Below, piece by piece: positions 1-7,488 of a stretch of 14,523 nucleotides of DNA. A program made the translations under genes and the position numbers. Position 1 is the stretch's first letter, and every line of letters starts with the position of its first letter. The notes beneath the pieces are model-generated. The model searched no databases. It saw only the letters and a list, made by a program, of their open reading frames with translations, and was not told the origin of the DNA. The stretch spans positions 1 through 14,523 of the forward strand of contig JAEEOX010000070.1 in assembly GCA_016284485.1 (NCBI GenBank), read 5' to 3'. Source of the stretch: Bacillota bacterium (GTDB lineage: Bacteria; Bacillota; Clostridia; Peptostreptococcales; Anaerovoracaceae).

Positions 1-1
1 A

Positions 2-1048
2 GAACTTGGCGGATCGCCGGTAAACTACGCCATGCTTTCCGGCTACAACCACTACAGGCGCGACGTCCTGGGAGTGGGAAGTTTCGACCAGACCACCTGG
101 GAGCAGAGAAAGTTCATCAGAGAACAGCAGCTCAAGGACCTGGAAGCCGGTGCCTTCGGCATCTCTTTCGGCATCGAGTATGATCCATTCATCACCGAGC
201 AGGAGGTGCTGGAGGACATAGCTCTCAGCAATGATCCGGACCTGCTGGTGGCCGCACACTACAGAAACGACTGCATCGGAAACATAGACTCCATCTATGA
301 GATGGTGGACATCCAGTCCAGGATCGACAAGCGGTTCCAGATCTCACATCTGAGCTCATGTTCGGCTCTCGGTATGATGGACGAGTCACTGGAGCTGATC
401 AACGATTATATGGCAAAAGATCCTAGGCTCAACTATGACACCTATCCCTACAATGCTTTTGCGACCTTCCTGGGTTCCACGGTATTCGACGACGGATGTC
501 TGGACGCCTGGCATAAGGACTACAAGGACCTGCTCCTCACAGGAGAGCCTTATCCTTATCAGTTCGCCACAGAGGAGACCTTCAGGGACGCCAGGGAGAA
601 GAATCCGGGCATGATGGTGGTCGCCTTCGTAATGAATGAGGACGAGATCGCAAAAGCCGTTGCAAACCCCAACGGCATGATCGCTTCGGACGGTATCCTG
701 AATAACGGAAACGGCCATCCGAGAGCGGCCGGAACCTTCCCGAGAGTTCTCGGCAAGTACGTAAGGGAAGAGCAGAAGCTCAGTCTGGTGGACGCCCTGA
801 GAAAGATGACTCTGGAGCCTGCCAGGAGGCTTCTCATGGATCACAGGAAAGGCGTGATCAAGGTGGGAGCTGACGCAGACATCACCATCTTCGATCCGGA
901 GACCATAATTGACGGACCTACTTTCCAGGATCTGTCGGTTCCCAACAAAGGGATCGACTACGTGATCGTAAATGGCAGGGTCGCTCTTAAGGACAACCTG
1001 TTTATAAACGACAGACTGGGAAGATTCATCGCTTACCAGGATAAATAA
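2..1048 (+). CDS. N-acyl-D-amino-acid deacylase family amidohydrolase (5' truncated)
   Basis: The reading frame is open from base 2 through the first internal ATG (32) with no stop, so the gene begins upstream of the window; family members are usually about 480-530 aa and roughly the first third is missing. Family knowledge: these metal-dependent amidohydrolases remove the acyl group from N-acyl-D-amino acids. Seen, numbering from Met at base 32: GAFGISFGIEYDP (40-52), metal-type histidines in AAHYRN (H76) and QISHLSS (H106), the conserved Asp in MIASDG (D220), then HPRAAGTFPRVLGKY, MTLEPARRL and the C-terminal KGVIKVGADADITIFDP motif typical of amidohydrolase composite domains. The N-terminal HxH metal pair lies in the missing part. 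The gene ends just before a hairpin at 1058-1081. A related dihydroorotase/hydantoinase-like substrate is possible; the D-aminoacylase subfamily fits best. Confidence 0.85.
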   Translation, partial: ELGGSPVNYAMLSGYNHYRRDVLGVGSFDQTTWEQRKFIREQQLKDLEAGAFGISFGIEYDPFITEQEVLEDIALSNDPDLLVAAHYRNDCIGNIDSIYEMVDIQSRIDKRFQISHLSSCSALGMMDESLELINDYMAKDPRLNYDTYPYNAFATFLGSTVFDDGCLDAWHKDYKDLLLTGEPYPYQFATEETFRDAREKNPGMMVVAFVMNEDEIAKAVANPNGMIASDGILNNGNGHPRAAGTFPRVLGKYVREEQKLSLVDALRKMTLEPARRLLMDHRKGVIKVGADADITIFDPETIIDGPTFQDLSVPNKGIDYVIVNGRVALKDNLFINDRLGRFIAYQDK

Positions 1049-1054
1049 GTTCAG

Positions 1055-1083
1055 AAAAAAGCCCCTCATCAGAGGGGCTTTGC
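1055..1083. terminator. Bidirectional Rho-independent terminator
   Basis: A perfect 10-bp stem (1058-1067 pairing with 1072-1081) encloses the 4-nt loop ATCA. On the minus strand the stem runs into six consecutive T (complement of 1055-1060), a good terminator for the convergent small membrane protein gene. On the plus strand the T tract is short (TTTGCTT), so it is weaker there, but it sits 10 nt after the amidohydrolase stop. Confidence 0.85.
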
Positions 1084-1105
1084 TTATCGGTACATCAGAT
1101 GCGGA

Positions 1106-1348
1106 TCAGTTATCCTGATCTTCGTCGTTTTTTCTGCGGGCCTGTTCCCACATCTCTCTTCTGGCGTTCCGCGCCTTGGTGAAGGGCAGAGTGCCGTGGC
1201 GGATGTCATAGATCAGCCTGTGGATGCCTGCCGCCAGTATCAGAAGGAAAGAGATGAAAGCCAGAGGCGGCTTGCCGCTTACCTTGTACAGGAGATAGAA
1301 TATGAGGGCCGAGCCCAGAAGTGTCAGATTGATAGGATTGTTCTTCAT
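1106..1348 (-). CDS. Small membrane protein, two predicted TM helices, unknown function
   Basis: An 80-aa protein on the minus strand, the only clear minus-strand gene in the window. It has two hydrophobic segments (about residues 7-23 and 28-46) joined by a short Lys/Gly/Pro turn, then a highly charged cytoplasmic-type tail rich in Arg, Lys, Asp and Glu (residues 50-80). A small helical-hairpin membrane protein with both ends on the same side is the simplest reading. Support that it is real: a good Shine-Dalgarno (AAAGGTGA, about 5 nt before the ATG), a promoter with 17-nt spacing upstream (1376-1404) and a hairpin with T tract downstream. No family is recognised. It is convergent with the amidohydrolase and divergent from the oligoendopeptidase. 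Confidence 0.7.
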   Translation of the reverse strand: MKNNPINLTLLGSALIFYLLYKVSGKPPLAFISFLLILAAGIHRLIYDIRHGTLPFTKARNARREMWEQARRKNDEDQDN

Positions 1349-1375
1349 GTGGTCACCTTTCTGTATAACGGCTTA

Positions 1376-1404
1376 ATTGTACCCCATATGAGGCTCAAAA
1401 TCAA
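1376..1404 (-). promoter_or_regulatory. Sigma-A-type promoter for the small membrane protein gene
   Basis: On the minus strand TTGATT (complement of 1399-1404) and TACAAT (complement of 1376-1381) are separated by exactly 17 nt. The -10 lies about 28 nt upstream of the ATG at 1348. It is back to back with the + strand promoter of the oligoendopeptidase operon. Confidence 0.6.
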
Positions 1405-1431
1405 TTTTTAAGTGTATATTTTGCTTCAGTA

Positions 1432-1440
1432 TGGTAAAAT
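1432..1440 (+). promoter_or_regulatory. Extended -10 promoter for the peptidase operon
   Basis: TG at 1432-1433 followed by one base and TAAAAT (1435-1440) forms an extended -10 element. No clear -35 is seen 16-18 nt upstream. Transcription would start near 1447, leaving a leader of about 24 nt before the ATG at 1471. Confidence 0.5.
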
Positions 1441-1456
1441 GTTCCCATGACCCAAC

Positions 1457-1463
1457 AAGGAGG
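1457..1463 (+). promoter_or_regulatory. Ribosome binding site that fixes the oligoendopeptidase start
   Basis: AAGGAGG lies 7 nt before the ATG at 1471. An in-frame ATG at 1447 precedes this site and would put the Shine-Dalgarno inside the coding sequence, so 1471 is chosen as the start. Confidence 0.8.
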
Positions 1464-1470
1464 TAAATTT

Positions 1471-3180
1471 ATGGAAAACACCAACTGGAAATTCAGTGAA
1501 CTTGAGTACAGGCGTCCCGACGTGGAGAAGCTTGTGAAGGACACCGTGGAAGCTACAGAGGCTGTGAAGAACGCCGCTTCCGGAGAAGAGGTCCTTGAGA
1601 TCATGATGAGGGAGGAGGAGAAGAGCAAAGAGCTCTCCACCATGGTCACCATCGTGAACATCAGGCATACTCTGGATACCAAGGATGAGTTCTACGACAA
1701 GGAAAATCAGTGGATCGACGAGACGTTCCCCACGATCATGCCATATTTCCTTCAGTACAACGCTGCCATCGAGGAAAGTCCCTTCAGACCTTATATCGAG
1801 GAGAAGCTGGGGAAACAGTACTTCGTGGAGATGGACCTTCAGAAAAAGAGCTTTTGCGAGGCCAATATCCCTCTGATGCAGAAGGAAGCCAAGCTCACCG
1901 ATGAGTATCAGTCCATCATGGCGGCCTGCCAGGTGGAATTCATGGGTGAGAAGAGGAATCTTTACGGGATCCAGAAGTTCTTCGAGCATGATGACAGAGA
2001 GGTGAGGCGCGCTGCTTTCAAGGCGTACTCTGATTTCTATCACGGACATGAGCAGAGGCTGGAGGAGATCTGGGACGAACTCATCAAGGTCAGGAATGAG
2101 ATGGGAAGAAATCTGGGATATGAGAACTACATCCCGGTAGGATACATGAAACAGGGAAGGACCGACTACGGACAGGAGGAGGTCGCATCCTTCAGAGAGC
2201 AGGTCAGGAAGGAACTGGTTCCCTTCTGCCAGAAGCTCTATGAAGCTCAGGCAAAGAGACTCGGGATCGAAAAGGTCATGGCTTTCGATGAAAAGAGGGT
2301 ATTTCCCGACGGCAACGCCACGCCCATCGGAGACGACGACTTCATGATCGCAGAGGCAAGGAAGATGTACCACGAGCTCAGCCCGGAGACCGCTGAATTC
2401 ATCGATTTCATGATCGATCATGAGCTCATGGATCTGAAGAACAAGCCCGGTAAGGCTTCCACAGGTTACATGACGCTGCTGCCTTCTCTCAGCGCACCCT
2501 TCGTATTCTCCTGCTTCAATCAGACCATATTCGATATGCAGGTTTTGACCCACGAGCTGGGACACGCCTTCGCCGGCTTCAGAGCATGCCGCAAGCAGCC
2601 TGTGGAGACCTACTATTTCTCCTCAACGGATATCGCTGAGATCCACTCAATGTCAATGGAGCAGTTCACCTACGGATATGCGGAGAGATTCTTCGGTGAC
2701 GATGCGGACAAGTATCGTTTCGCTCACCTTCAGGAGGCCATCACCTTCGTTCCCTTCGGCGTTGCGGTGGACGAGTTCCAGCACATCTGCTACGCTCACC
2801 CGGAGCTGACTCCAAGGGAGAGGACCTACGAGTGGCACAAGCTTGAAGAGAAGTACATGCCCTGGAGGACCTACGAGGACGACGAGTTCATGGAGAGAGG
2901 CGGATACTGGTATCACAAACTTCACATCTACCTCTATCCCTTCTATTACATCAACTACACTCTGACCACCATGGGAGCCATGGAGTTCAAGAAGAAATAT
3001 GCTGAAGATCCGGATAACGCCTGGAAAGACTATCTCGCGCTCACGGACGTGGGCGGTAGCAGGAGCTATCTGGAGATCCTGAAGCTGGCCAATCTTGCAG
3101 TACCCTTCGAGGAGGGTGGAGTGGCAAGAGCAACGGGATACGCAAAGGATATTCTCGAAAAAGAAATGGCAGAAATGTAG
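1471..3180 (+). CDS. M3 family oligoendopeptidase (PepF-like zinc peptidase)
   Basis: A 569-aa cytoplasmic zinc metallopeptidase expected to cleave short peptides. The zinc-binding, catalytic HExxH is HELGH at residues 361-365 within VLTHELGHAFAGF; the third zinc ligand is probably one of the Glu residues in DIAEIHSMSMEQF (E390 or E397). The N-terminus (FSELEYRRPDVEKL) and the length resemble the clostridial 'M3, not PepF' oligoendopeptidase subgroup, so a plain pepF symbol is avoided. No signal peptide or membrane segment is seen. The start is placed at 1471 because of the Shine-Dalgarno at 1457-1463. It is first in a three-gene operon with an MTA/SAH nucleosidase (16-nt gap) and an M20 amidohydrolase. 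Its likely role is final breakdown of imported peptides for fermentation. Confidence 0.93.
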   Translation: MENTNWKFSELEYRRPDVEKLVKDTVEATEAVKNAASGEEVLEIMMREEEKSKELSTMVTIVNIRHTLDTKDEFYDKENQWIDETFPTIMPYFLQYNAAIEESPFRPYIEEKLGKQYFVEMDLQKKSFCEANIPLMQKEAKLTDEYQSIMAACQVEFMGEKRNLYGIQKFFEHDDREVRRAAFKAYSDFYHGHEQRLEEIWDELIKVRNEMGRNLGYENYIPVGYMKQGRTDYGQEEVASFREQVRKELVPFCQKLYEAQAKRLGIEKVMAFDEKRVFPDGNATPIGDDDFMIAEARKMYHELSPETAEFIDFMIDHELMDLKNKPGKASTGYMTLLPSLSAPFVFSCFNQTIFDMQVLTHELGHAFAGFRACRKQPVETYYFSSTDIAEIHSMSMEQFTYGYAERFFGDDADKYRFAHLQEAITFVPFGVAVDEFQHICYAHPELTPRERTYEWHKLEEKYMPWRTYEDDEFMERGGYWYHKLHIYLYPFYYINYTLTTMGAMEFKKKYAEDPDNAWKDYLALTDVGGSRSYLEILKLANLAVPFEEGGVARATGYAKDILEKEMAEM

Positions 3181-3196
3181 TTCAGAGGACTGAACC

Positions 3197-3877
3197 ATGG
3201 GAGACTATAAGACGATAGGCATACTTTCGGCTCTGGAGGTCGAAAGTGACATCATTCTTAAGAAGATGACCGATACAGAGGTCTCTGTCATAGCCGGCAT
3301 GACCTTCACCAGAGGGACCATCCATGGCAAGACTGCTGTGCTTGCGACCTGCGGTGTCAGCAAGGTCAATGCTGCGCTTTTCACTCAGATCATGATAGAT
3401 CACTTCAGGCCCGACTGTATATTGTTCACAGGTGTTGCAGGCAGCATGGATCCGTCGGTTAGACAGATGGACCTGGTGGTTGCTGACAGGCTTACGTTCC
3501 ACGATGTGAACCCGCACCAGCTGGAATTCTGTTTCCCCAATCAGGTCTGGTTCAGGTCGGATGTGGAGCTGACAGATCTGATCCTACGGAATGCCAGGGG
3601 CTCCAAATCAGGCGCCATAATAACCGGGGATCAGTTCATCACTTCAAGAGATCAGAAGAGACAGCTGAAGAAGAGGTTTCCCGAAGCGCTGGCAGTGGAG
3701 ATGGAAGGCTGTGCTGTGGCACAGACCTGTTACGTCAATCAGGTGCCTTTTGCGGTGATCAGATGCATCTCTGACTTGGCTGACAACAAGGCAGAGGATT
3801 CATACGATACCTTCGAGAAGAAGGCTGCGGAAAAGTCGGCCGGCGTCATACTCAAAACGATAGGCTGCATGCAGTGA
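3197..3877 (+). CDS. mtnN: 5'-methylthioadenosine/S-adenosylhomocysteine nucleosidase
   Basis: A 226-aa cytoplasmic nucleosidase that hydrolyses MTA and SAH to adenine plus the thioribosyl or ribosyl-homocysteine product, serving methionine salvage and removal of SAM by-products. Visible signatures: N-terminal GILSALEVE with the Glu that helps activate water (E14 or E16), FTGVAGS (77-83), VVADRLTFHDV (94-104), TGDQFI, AVEMEG carrying the ribose-binding Met-Glu (M169, E170), and IRCISDLAD with the catalytic Asp (D193). The length is normal for the family. AGAGGA lies upstream of the ATG. It sits between two peptide/amide hydrolases, 16 nt and 11 nt from its neighbours, so it is probably co-transcribed with them although it acts in a different pathway. 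Confidence 0.93.
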   Translation: MGDYKTIGILSALEVESDIILKKMTDTEVSVIAGMTFTRGTIHGKTAVLATCGVSKVNAALFTQIMIDHFRPDCILFTGVAGSMDPSVRQMDLVVADRLTFHDVNPHQLEFCFPNQVWFRSDVELTDLILRNARGSKSGAIITGDQFITSRDQKRQLKKRFPEALAVEMEGCAVAQTCYVNQVPFAVIRCISDLADNKAEDSYDTFEKKAAEKSAGVILKTIGCMQ

Positions 3878-3888
3878 GGTGACAGTCA

Positions 3889-5115
3889 ATGGATGAAAAG
3901 ATCATAAAGAGGATAGACGAAATAGTAGAAGAACTTGAACCTGAGCTTCGGAAACTGGCTCTGGACATCCACGATAACCCGGAACTGGGCAATCAGGAGT
4001 TCAAGGCTCTGAAATGGCAGACCGACCTTCTACGGAAGTACGGCTTCGAAGTGGAGGAGGGCTTCTGCGATATCCCGACCGCCTACAGGGCAGTCTACAA
4101 GGGCAAAAAACCCGGCCCGAAGATCGGCATGCTTGCGGAGTACGACGCTCTCCCTGAACTGGGACACGCCTGCGGCCACAACCTTATCTGCACCATGAGC
4201 GTGGGAGCGGGTATAGCCATGAGGGAATTTGCAGACCGGTTCGGCGCAGAGATATACGTCATCGGCACACCTGCCGAGGAGACTGCCGGTGCCAAGGTGG
4301 AAATGTCCAGGAAACACGCTTTCGACGACCTGGACGTTGCCATGATGTCGCACCCTGCGTACAAGGATGCCACGTCTCTCAACTTCTCAGCAATCAAGTG
4401 CTTCCAGATAGAATTCTTCGGGAAGTCTGCCCACGCTGCAGGAGCTCCGGAGGACGGCATCAATGCACTGGATGCCATGATCCAGCTCTTTGTCGGAGTT
4501 GGCCTTCTCAGACAGCAGACCAAGCCTGACGCCAGGATCCACGGGATCATTCAGGACGGAGGCAAGGCCCCCAACATCATTCCTGATTACACCCGTGCGC
4601 TTTTCTACACCAGGGCTTCCCGATTCAGCTACGCCATGGAACTGGCGCAGAAGGTCTATGACTGTGCAGAGGGCGCCGCAAGGGCAACGGGCTGCACCGT
4701 GAAGATCCGGGATGCCGAGGAAGATTTCAGAGACGTTTGCTCCAACCTGTATCTTTCTGACCTGATGGTCGGAAATATGGAGAGGTACACCGGACACAAG
4801 TTCGCGGATCTGGGAAGGACTCCTGTTCCGGGAAGCTCCGATATAGGAGACGTAAGCTACTGCTGCCCGGCCATCCAGACCACCACAAGCCTGTCTGCTC
4901 CGGGAGAAGATGCGGTATACAAGCCGCATACCCCCGAGTTCGCCAGAAGGACGGGGACAGACCAGGCTGTGAAGAACTGCATGGACTTCGTGAAGGGCTT
5001 CGTGATCACTGCCATCGACCTGATGACAGAGCCGGAACACCTGAGAAAGATCAAGGAAGAGTTCTCCCACGTCAACGATCCGAAGCTGGACGGCGGCATA
5101 GAACTGCCGATATAG
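3889..5115 (+). CDS. M20 family metallo-amidohydrolase (ACY1L2/PM20D2-like)
   Basis: A 408-aa di-zinc amidohydrolase/peptidase, probably cytoplasmic. Seen: metal-site motif AEYDALPELGHACGHNLI (83-100, with D86 and H97 as likely ligands), GTPAEETAGAK with the catalytic/metal Glu pair (E130, E131), a His in MMSHPAY (H155), the dimerisation-domain motif FGKSAHAAGAPEDGINALDA (177-196), and a C-terminal GSSDIGDVSY region. The wording of the first motif matches the ACY1L2/AbgB branch of M20, whose known members act on dipeptides or N-acyl/aminobenzoyl amides; the substrate here cannot be read from sequence. GAGGTGA precedes the ATG, 11 nt after mtnN. It is the last gene of the operon and is followed by a terminator. 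A role in dipeptide or N-acyl amino acid breakdown is inferred. Confidence 0.9.
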   Translation: MDEKIIKRIDEIVEELEPELRKLALDIHDNPELGNQEFKALKWQTDLLRKYGFEVEEGFCDIPTAYRAVYKGKKPGPKIGMLAEYDALPELGHACGHNLICTMSVGAGIAMREFADRFGAEIYVIGTPAEETAGAKVEMSRKHAFDDLDVAMMSHPAYKDATSLNFSAIKCFQIEFFGKSAHAAGAPEDGINALDAMIQLFVGVGLLRQQTKPDARIHGIIQDGGKAPNIIPDYTRALFYTRASRFSYAMELAQKVYDCAEGAARATGCTVKIRDAEEDFRDVCSNLYLSDLMVGNMERYTGHKFADLGRTPVPGSSDIGDVSYCCPAIQTTTSLSAPGEDAVYKPHTPEFARRTGTDQAVKNCMDFVKGFVITAIDLMTEPEHLRKIKEEFSHVNDPKLDGGIELPI

Positions 5116-5136
5116 TGCAAAATATCCAAAAAACGG

Positions 5137-5170
5137 CCTCCGGAAAAGGTTTTTTCCGGAGGTTTTCTTT
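5137..5170 (+). terminator. Rho-independent terminator of the peptidase operon
   Basis: A perfect 11-bp stem CCTCCGGAAAA (5137-5147) / TTTTCCGGAGG (5152-5162) with loop GGTT is followed by TTTTCTTTAT. It lies 21 nt after the M20 gene stop. Confidence 0.92.
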
Positions 5171-5186
5171 ATCTGGGTGAACTTTT

Positions 5187-5206
5187 TGTTCTAAAAATGT
5201 TCTAAA
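5187..5206 (+). repeat. Direct repeat TGTTCTAAA x2 upstream of the kor promoter
   Basis: TGTTCTAAA occurs at 5187-5195 and again at 5198-5206, 11 bp start to start (about one helical turn), 13 bp upstream of the -35 of the kor promoter. The arrangement is that of a tandem activator or repressor site, but no regulator is identified. A longer match, TTTGTTCTAAAAA, recurs at 11898-11910. Confidence 0.4.
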
Positions 5207-5218
5207 TTTAAAAACATA

Positions 5219-5246
5219 TTGAAATAAAAAGTGGGGGTGTTATAGT
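5219..5246 (+). promoter_or_regulatory. Promoter of the kor operon
   Basis: TTGAAA (5219-5224) and TATAGT (5241-5246) are 16 nt apart, with TG at 5238-5239 giving an extended -10. The start would be near 5253, so the leader is about 58 nt. That leader contains the short inverted repeat CACAA-GATA-TTGTG (5278-5291). Confidence 0.6.
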
Positions 5247-5310
5247 GATTCTGGGTGATATTAGGAATTGCCCTAAGCACAAGATATTGTGGATAATCAC
5301 GAGGTGAAAA

Positions 5311-5514
5311 ATGGCAACTAAGAAGAAATTGGTTACTTATCCGAAATGGTGTAAGGGTTGCGGCATCTGTGTGGCTTTTTGTCCCAAGGAAGTTCTGGCG
5401 GTGGAGAAGGAAAAGATCGTCGTCAAGAACCCTGAGAACTGCATTCTTTGCGGTCTCTGCGAACTGAGATGCCCGGATTACGCTATTTGGCTTGACGAGG
5501 AGGTGGATGAGTAA
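5311..5514 (+). CDS. korD: 2-oxoacid:ferredoxin oxidoreductase, delta (2x[4Fe-4S] ferredoxin) subunit
   Basis: A 67-aa bacterial-type ferredoxin subunit. Two complete Cx2Cx2CxxxCP motifs are present: C14, C17, C20, C24 and C44, C47, C50, C54, each binding one [4Fe-4S] cluster. It is expected to carry electrons from the TPP/Fe-S core to free ferredoxin. GAGGTG precedes the ATG. The TAA stop overlaps the ATG of the alpha subunit by one base (TAATG), so translation is coupled. It is the first gene of the operon, downstream of the promoter at 5219-5246. It could be taken for a stand-alone ferredoxin, but the fused gene order makes it the delta subunit. Confidence 0.92.
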   Translation: MATKKKLVTYPKWCKGCGICVAFCPKEVLAVEKEKIVVKNPENCILCGLCELRCPDYAIWLDEEVDE

Positions 5515-6662
5515 TGGCAGGAAAGAGATTCCAGGTATTACAGGGAAATGAAGCTGTAGTAGAGGGAGGAATTGCAGCCGGCATGAGATTTTATTCCGGT
5601 TATCCAATCACTCCTTCAACAGAGATCGCTGAGAGATCTGCCTTAAGACTTCCTCAGGTAGGCGGTAAATTCATACAGATGGAAGACGAGATCGGCGGCA
5701 TAGCTGCTGCTCTCGGCGCATCAATGGCCGGTCTGAAGGCCATGACGGCCACATCCGGCCCGGGATTCTCCCTTAAGCAGGAAAACATAGGTTATGCTGC
5801 CATCGCGGAGATTCCCATCGTTATCGTTGACGTTCAGCGTGAAGGTCCTTCAACGGGTCTTCCCACATCTCCCTCACAGGGAGACCTGATGCAGTCCAAG
5901 TGGGGCACCCACGGAGACCACCCGGTCATCGTGATCTCACCCTCATCTGTTCAGGAATGCTACAACGAGACAGTAAGAGCCTTCAACATGGCTGAGAGAT
6001 TCAGAGTCCCCGTCATCTTCCTCATGGACGAGATCGTAGGACATCTGAGAGAGGGATGTGAGCTCATTCCTCCCGAGGAACTGACCATCTCCAACAGAAG
6101 AGTGGACAGAGAGTTCAACGGAACACTGGCTTATGCCGTTCAGGAAGGAAACTACGTACCTGAATACGCTCCCTTCGGCTCCGGAGACCACTTCAACGTT
6201 ACAGGTCTTTTCCACAATCTGGACGGATTCCCCACCAACGATTCCGAAGTGACGGATTCTCAGGAGAGAAGACTTCTGGACAAAATCACCAAGAGAAGAG
6301 ACAGGATCGAGAAGTGGGAAGAAGTCGACACAGATGACTGTGAAGTCATGATCATCTGCTTCGGCGGCACAGCAAGGGCCGTGGAAGGCGCAATGGACGC
6401 TTCTCACCAGTACGACTCAGTCAAGATCGGAATGTTCAGACCCATCACCGTATGGCCGTTCCCCGAGGCTGCTCTTCACAAGATCCTCAAGCACAACAAG
6501 CATCTCAGACAGATCATCGTAGCTGAGCACAATGACGGCCAGATGATCCTGGAGGTCCAGAGATTAGTGGAGGGAACCGTTCCCGTGACCCATCTCGGCA
6601 AGATAGACGGCACCACGATCACTCCTGACGAGATACTTGAAAAGATCAAGGAGGTGTATTGA
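5514..6662 (+). CDS. korA: 2-oxoacid:ferredoxin oxidoreductase, alpha subunit (KorA/VorB type)
   Basis: A 382-aa subunit carrying the pyrimidine-binding domain and the transketolase-C-like domain of 2-oxoacid:ferredoxin oxidoreductases, which convert a 2-oxoacid plus CoA to acyl-CoA, CO2 and reduced ferredoxin. Seen: GYPITPSTEIAE (29-40), TSGPGFSLKQENIGYAAIAE, DVQREGPSTGLPT, SQGDLMQSKWGTHGDHP and the C-terminal domain beginning near VMIICFGGTARAVEGA. The sequence style is KorA (2-oxoglutarate), but the branched-chain VorB enzymes are similar and substrate cannot be settled by eye. It overlaps korD by 1 nt and is followed 1 nt later by the beta subunit, so the subunits are made as one set. Confidence 0.9.
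   Translation: MAGKRFQVLQGNEAVVEGGIAAGMRFYSGYPITPSTEIAERSALRLPQVGGKFIQMEDEIGGIAAALGASMAGLKAMTATSGPGFSLKQENIGYAAIAEIPIVIVDVQREGPSTGLPTSPSQGDLMQSKWGTHGDHPVIVISPSSVQECYNETVRAFNMAERFRVPVIFLMDEIVGHLREGCELIPPEELTISNRRVDREFNGTLAYAVQEGNYVPEYAPFGSGDHFNVTGLFHNLDGFPTNDSEVTDSQERRLLDKITKRRDRIEKWEEVDTDDCEVMIICFGGTARAVEGAMDASHQYDSVKIGMFRPITVWPFPEAALHKILKHNKHLRQIIVAEHNDGQMILEVQRLVEGTVPVTHLGKIDGTTITPDEILEKIKEVY
6649..6655 (+). promoter_or_regulatory. Ribosome binding site that fixes the korB start
   Basis: AAGGAGG inside the end of korA lies 8 nt before the ATG at 6664. An in-frame ATG at 6637 lies upstream of this site and would give a nine-residue extension that overlaps korA and does not resemble the family; it is rejected. 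Confidence 0.8.
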
Positions 6663-6663
6663 T

Positions 6664-7488
6664 ATGCCCAGCAAACTTATTGAAAACACCATGCGTGTCA
6701 ACAGACTTCCTCACATCTGGTGCCCGGGATGCGGACACGGTATCCTGATGAGAGACGTGGCACAGGCCATCGAGAACTGCGGACTTGACCCGGACAAGGT
6801 GGTCATCGTATCCGGTATCGGATGCTCATCCAGAGCCGCAGGCTACATGAACTACAACACGCTGCACACCACACACGGACGTGCCATCGCTTTCGCAACA
6901 GGCGTCAAGCTGGCCAATCCGGAACTGCACGTGATCGTAATCACAGGTGACGGAGATGCCACCGCTATCGGCGGCAACCATCTCATTCACGCTGCCAGAA
7001 GGAACATAGACCTTACGGTCATCGTATTCAACAACTCCATCTACGGAATGACAGGCGGACAGTATTCGCCCACCACTCCCCACATGGAGAAGGGAACCAC
7101 AGCTCCCTACGGAAACATCGACTATGTGTTCGACATTCCCAAGCTGGCTGAGGCTGCCGGCGCCACCTTCACGGGCAGATGCTCTGCATATCATGCACAG
7201 CAGGCCATCAAGCTCATCGAAGAGGGCATCAGACATCACGGATTCTCCGTCATCGACGGCGTTTCCGTATGCCCCACATACTACGGCAGAAAGAACAAGA
7301 AGGGAGACTCCGTCAAGATGCTGAACTGGCAGAAGGAGAACTTCGTGGACGTCAAAGTGGCCGAGAAGCTTCCTCCCGAGAAGCTGGAGGGCAAGACCCT
7401 TATCGGCAAGTTCTATGAGTCCAATGACAAGGAAGAGTACACCGATATGTACATGAATCTGATCGAAAGAGCCGGAGGTAACAAATAA
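6664..7488 (+). CDS. korB: 2-oxoacid:ferredoxin oxidoreductase, beta (TPP-binding) subunit
   Basis: A 274-aa subunit that binds the thiamine diphosphate and Mg2+ needed for decarboxylation of the 2-oxoacid. Seen: CPGCGHG (20-26), GIGCSSRAAGYMNYNTLHTTHGR, the TPP/Mg motif GDGDATAIGGNH (95-106) continuing to FNNSIYGMTGGQYSPTTP (122-139), and the C-terminal CPTYYGRKNKKGD typical of KorB. The start at 6664 is set by the AAGGAGG at 6649-6655; it lies 1 nt after the korA stop. The stop overlaps the gamma subunit ATG (TAATG). As in other KGOR/VOR complexes the core is alpha plus beta, with gamma and delta as separate chains. Confidence 0.92.
   Translation: MPSKLIENTMRVNRLPHIWCPGCGHGILMRDVAQAIENCGLDPDKVVIVSGIGCSSRAAGYMNYNTLHTTHGRAIAFATGVKLANPELHVIVITGDGDATAIGGNHLIHAARRNIDLTVIVFNNSIYGMTGGQYSPTTPHMEKGTTAPYGNIDYVFDIPKLAEAAGATFTGRCSAYHAQQAIKLIEEGIRHHGFSVIDGVSVCPTYYGRKNKKGDSVKMLNWQKENFVDVKVAEKLPPEKLEGKTLIGKFYESNDKEEYTDMYMNLIERAGGNK

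Noticed and set aside
386..1069. 227-codon minus-strand frame opposite the amidohydrolase
   Set aside because: Antisense of conserved amidohydrolase motifs. It would run through the terminator hairpin and has no start signals.
1447..1470. Earlier ATG for the oligoendopeptidase
   Set aside because: The eight extra codons contain the Shine-Dalgarno AAGGAGG itself, and the family N-terminus starts at the later ATG (1471).
1349..1470. Riboswitch or leader RNA in the divergent intergenic region
   Set aside because: Only about 120 nt, filled by two back-to-back promoters and ribosome binding sites; the leaders are about 20-25 nt, too short for a riboswitch.
1426..2565. 379-codon open frame on the minus strand opposite the oligoendopeptidase gene
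   Set aside because: It is the antisense shadow of a well-supported gene with an HELGH motif. The product has no recognisable domain and there is no ribosome binding site or promoter.
5278..5291. CACAA-GATA-TTGTG as a Rex (redox repressor) operator upstream of korD
   Set aside because: Rex sites have the arms in the opposite orientation (TTGTG...CACAA) with a longer spacer. This is only a 5-bp inverted repeat and could be chance.
6637..6663. Earlier ATG for korB inside korA
   Set aside because: It precedes the AAGGAGG at 6649-6655 and adds nine basic residues not seen in the family; the start at 6664 is better.
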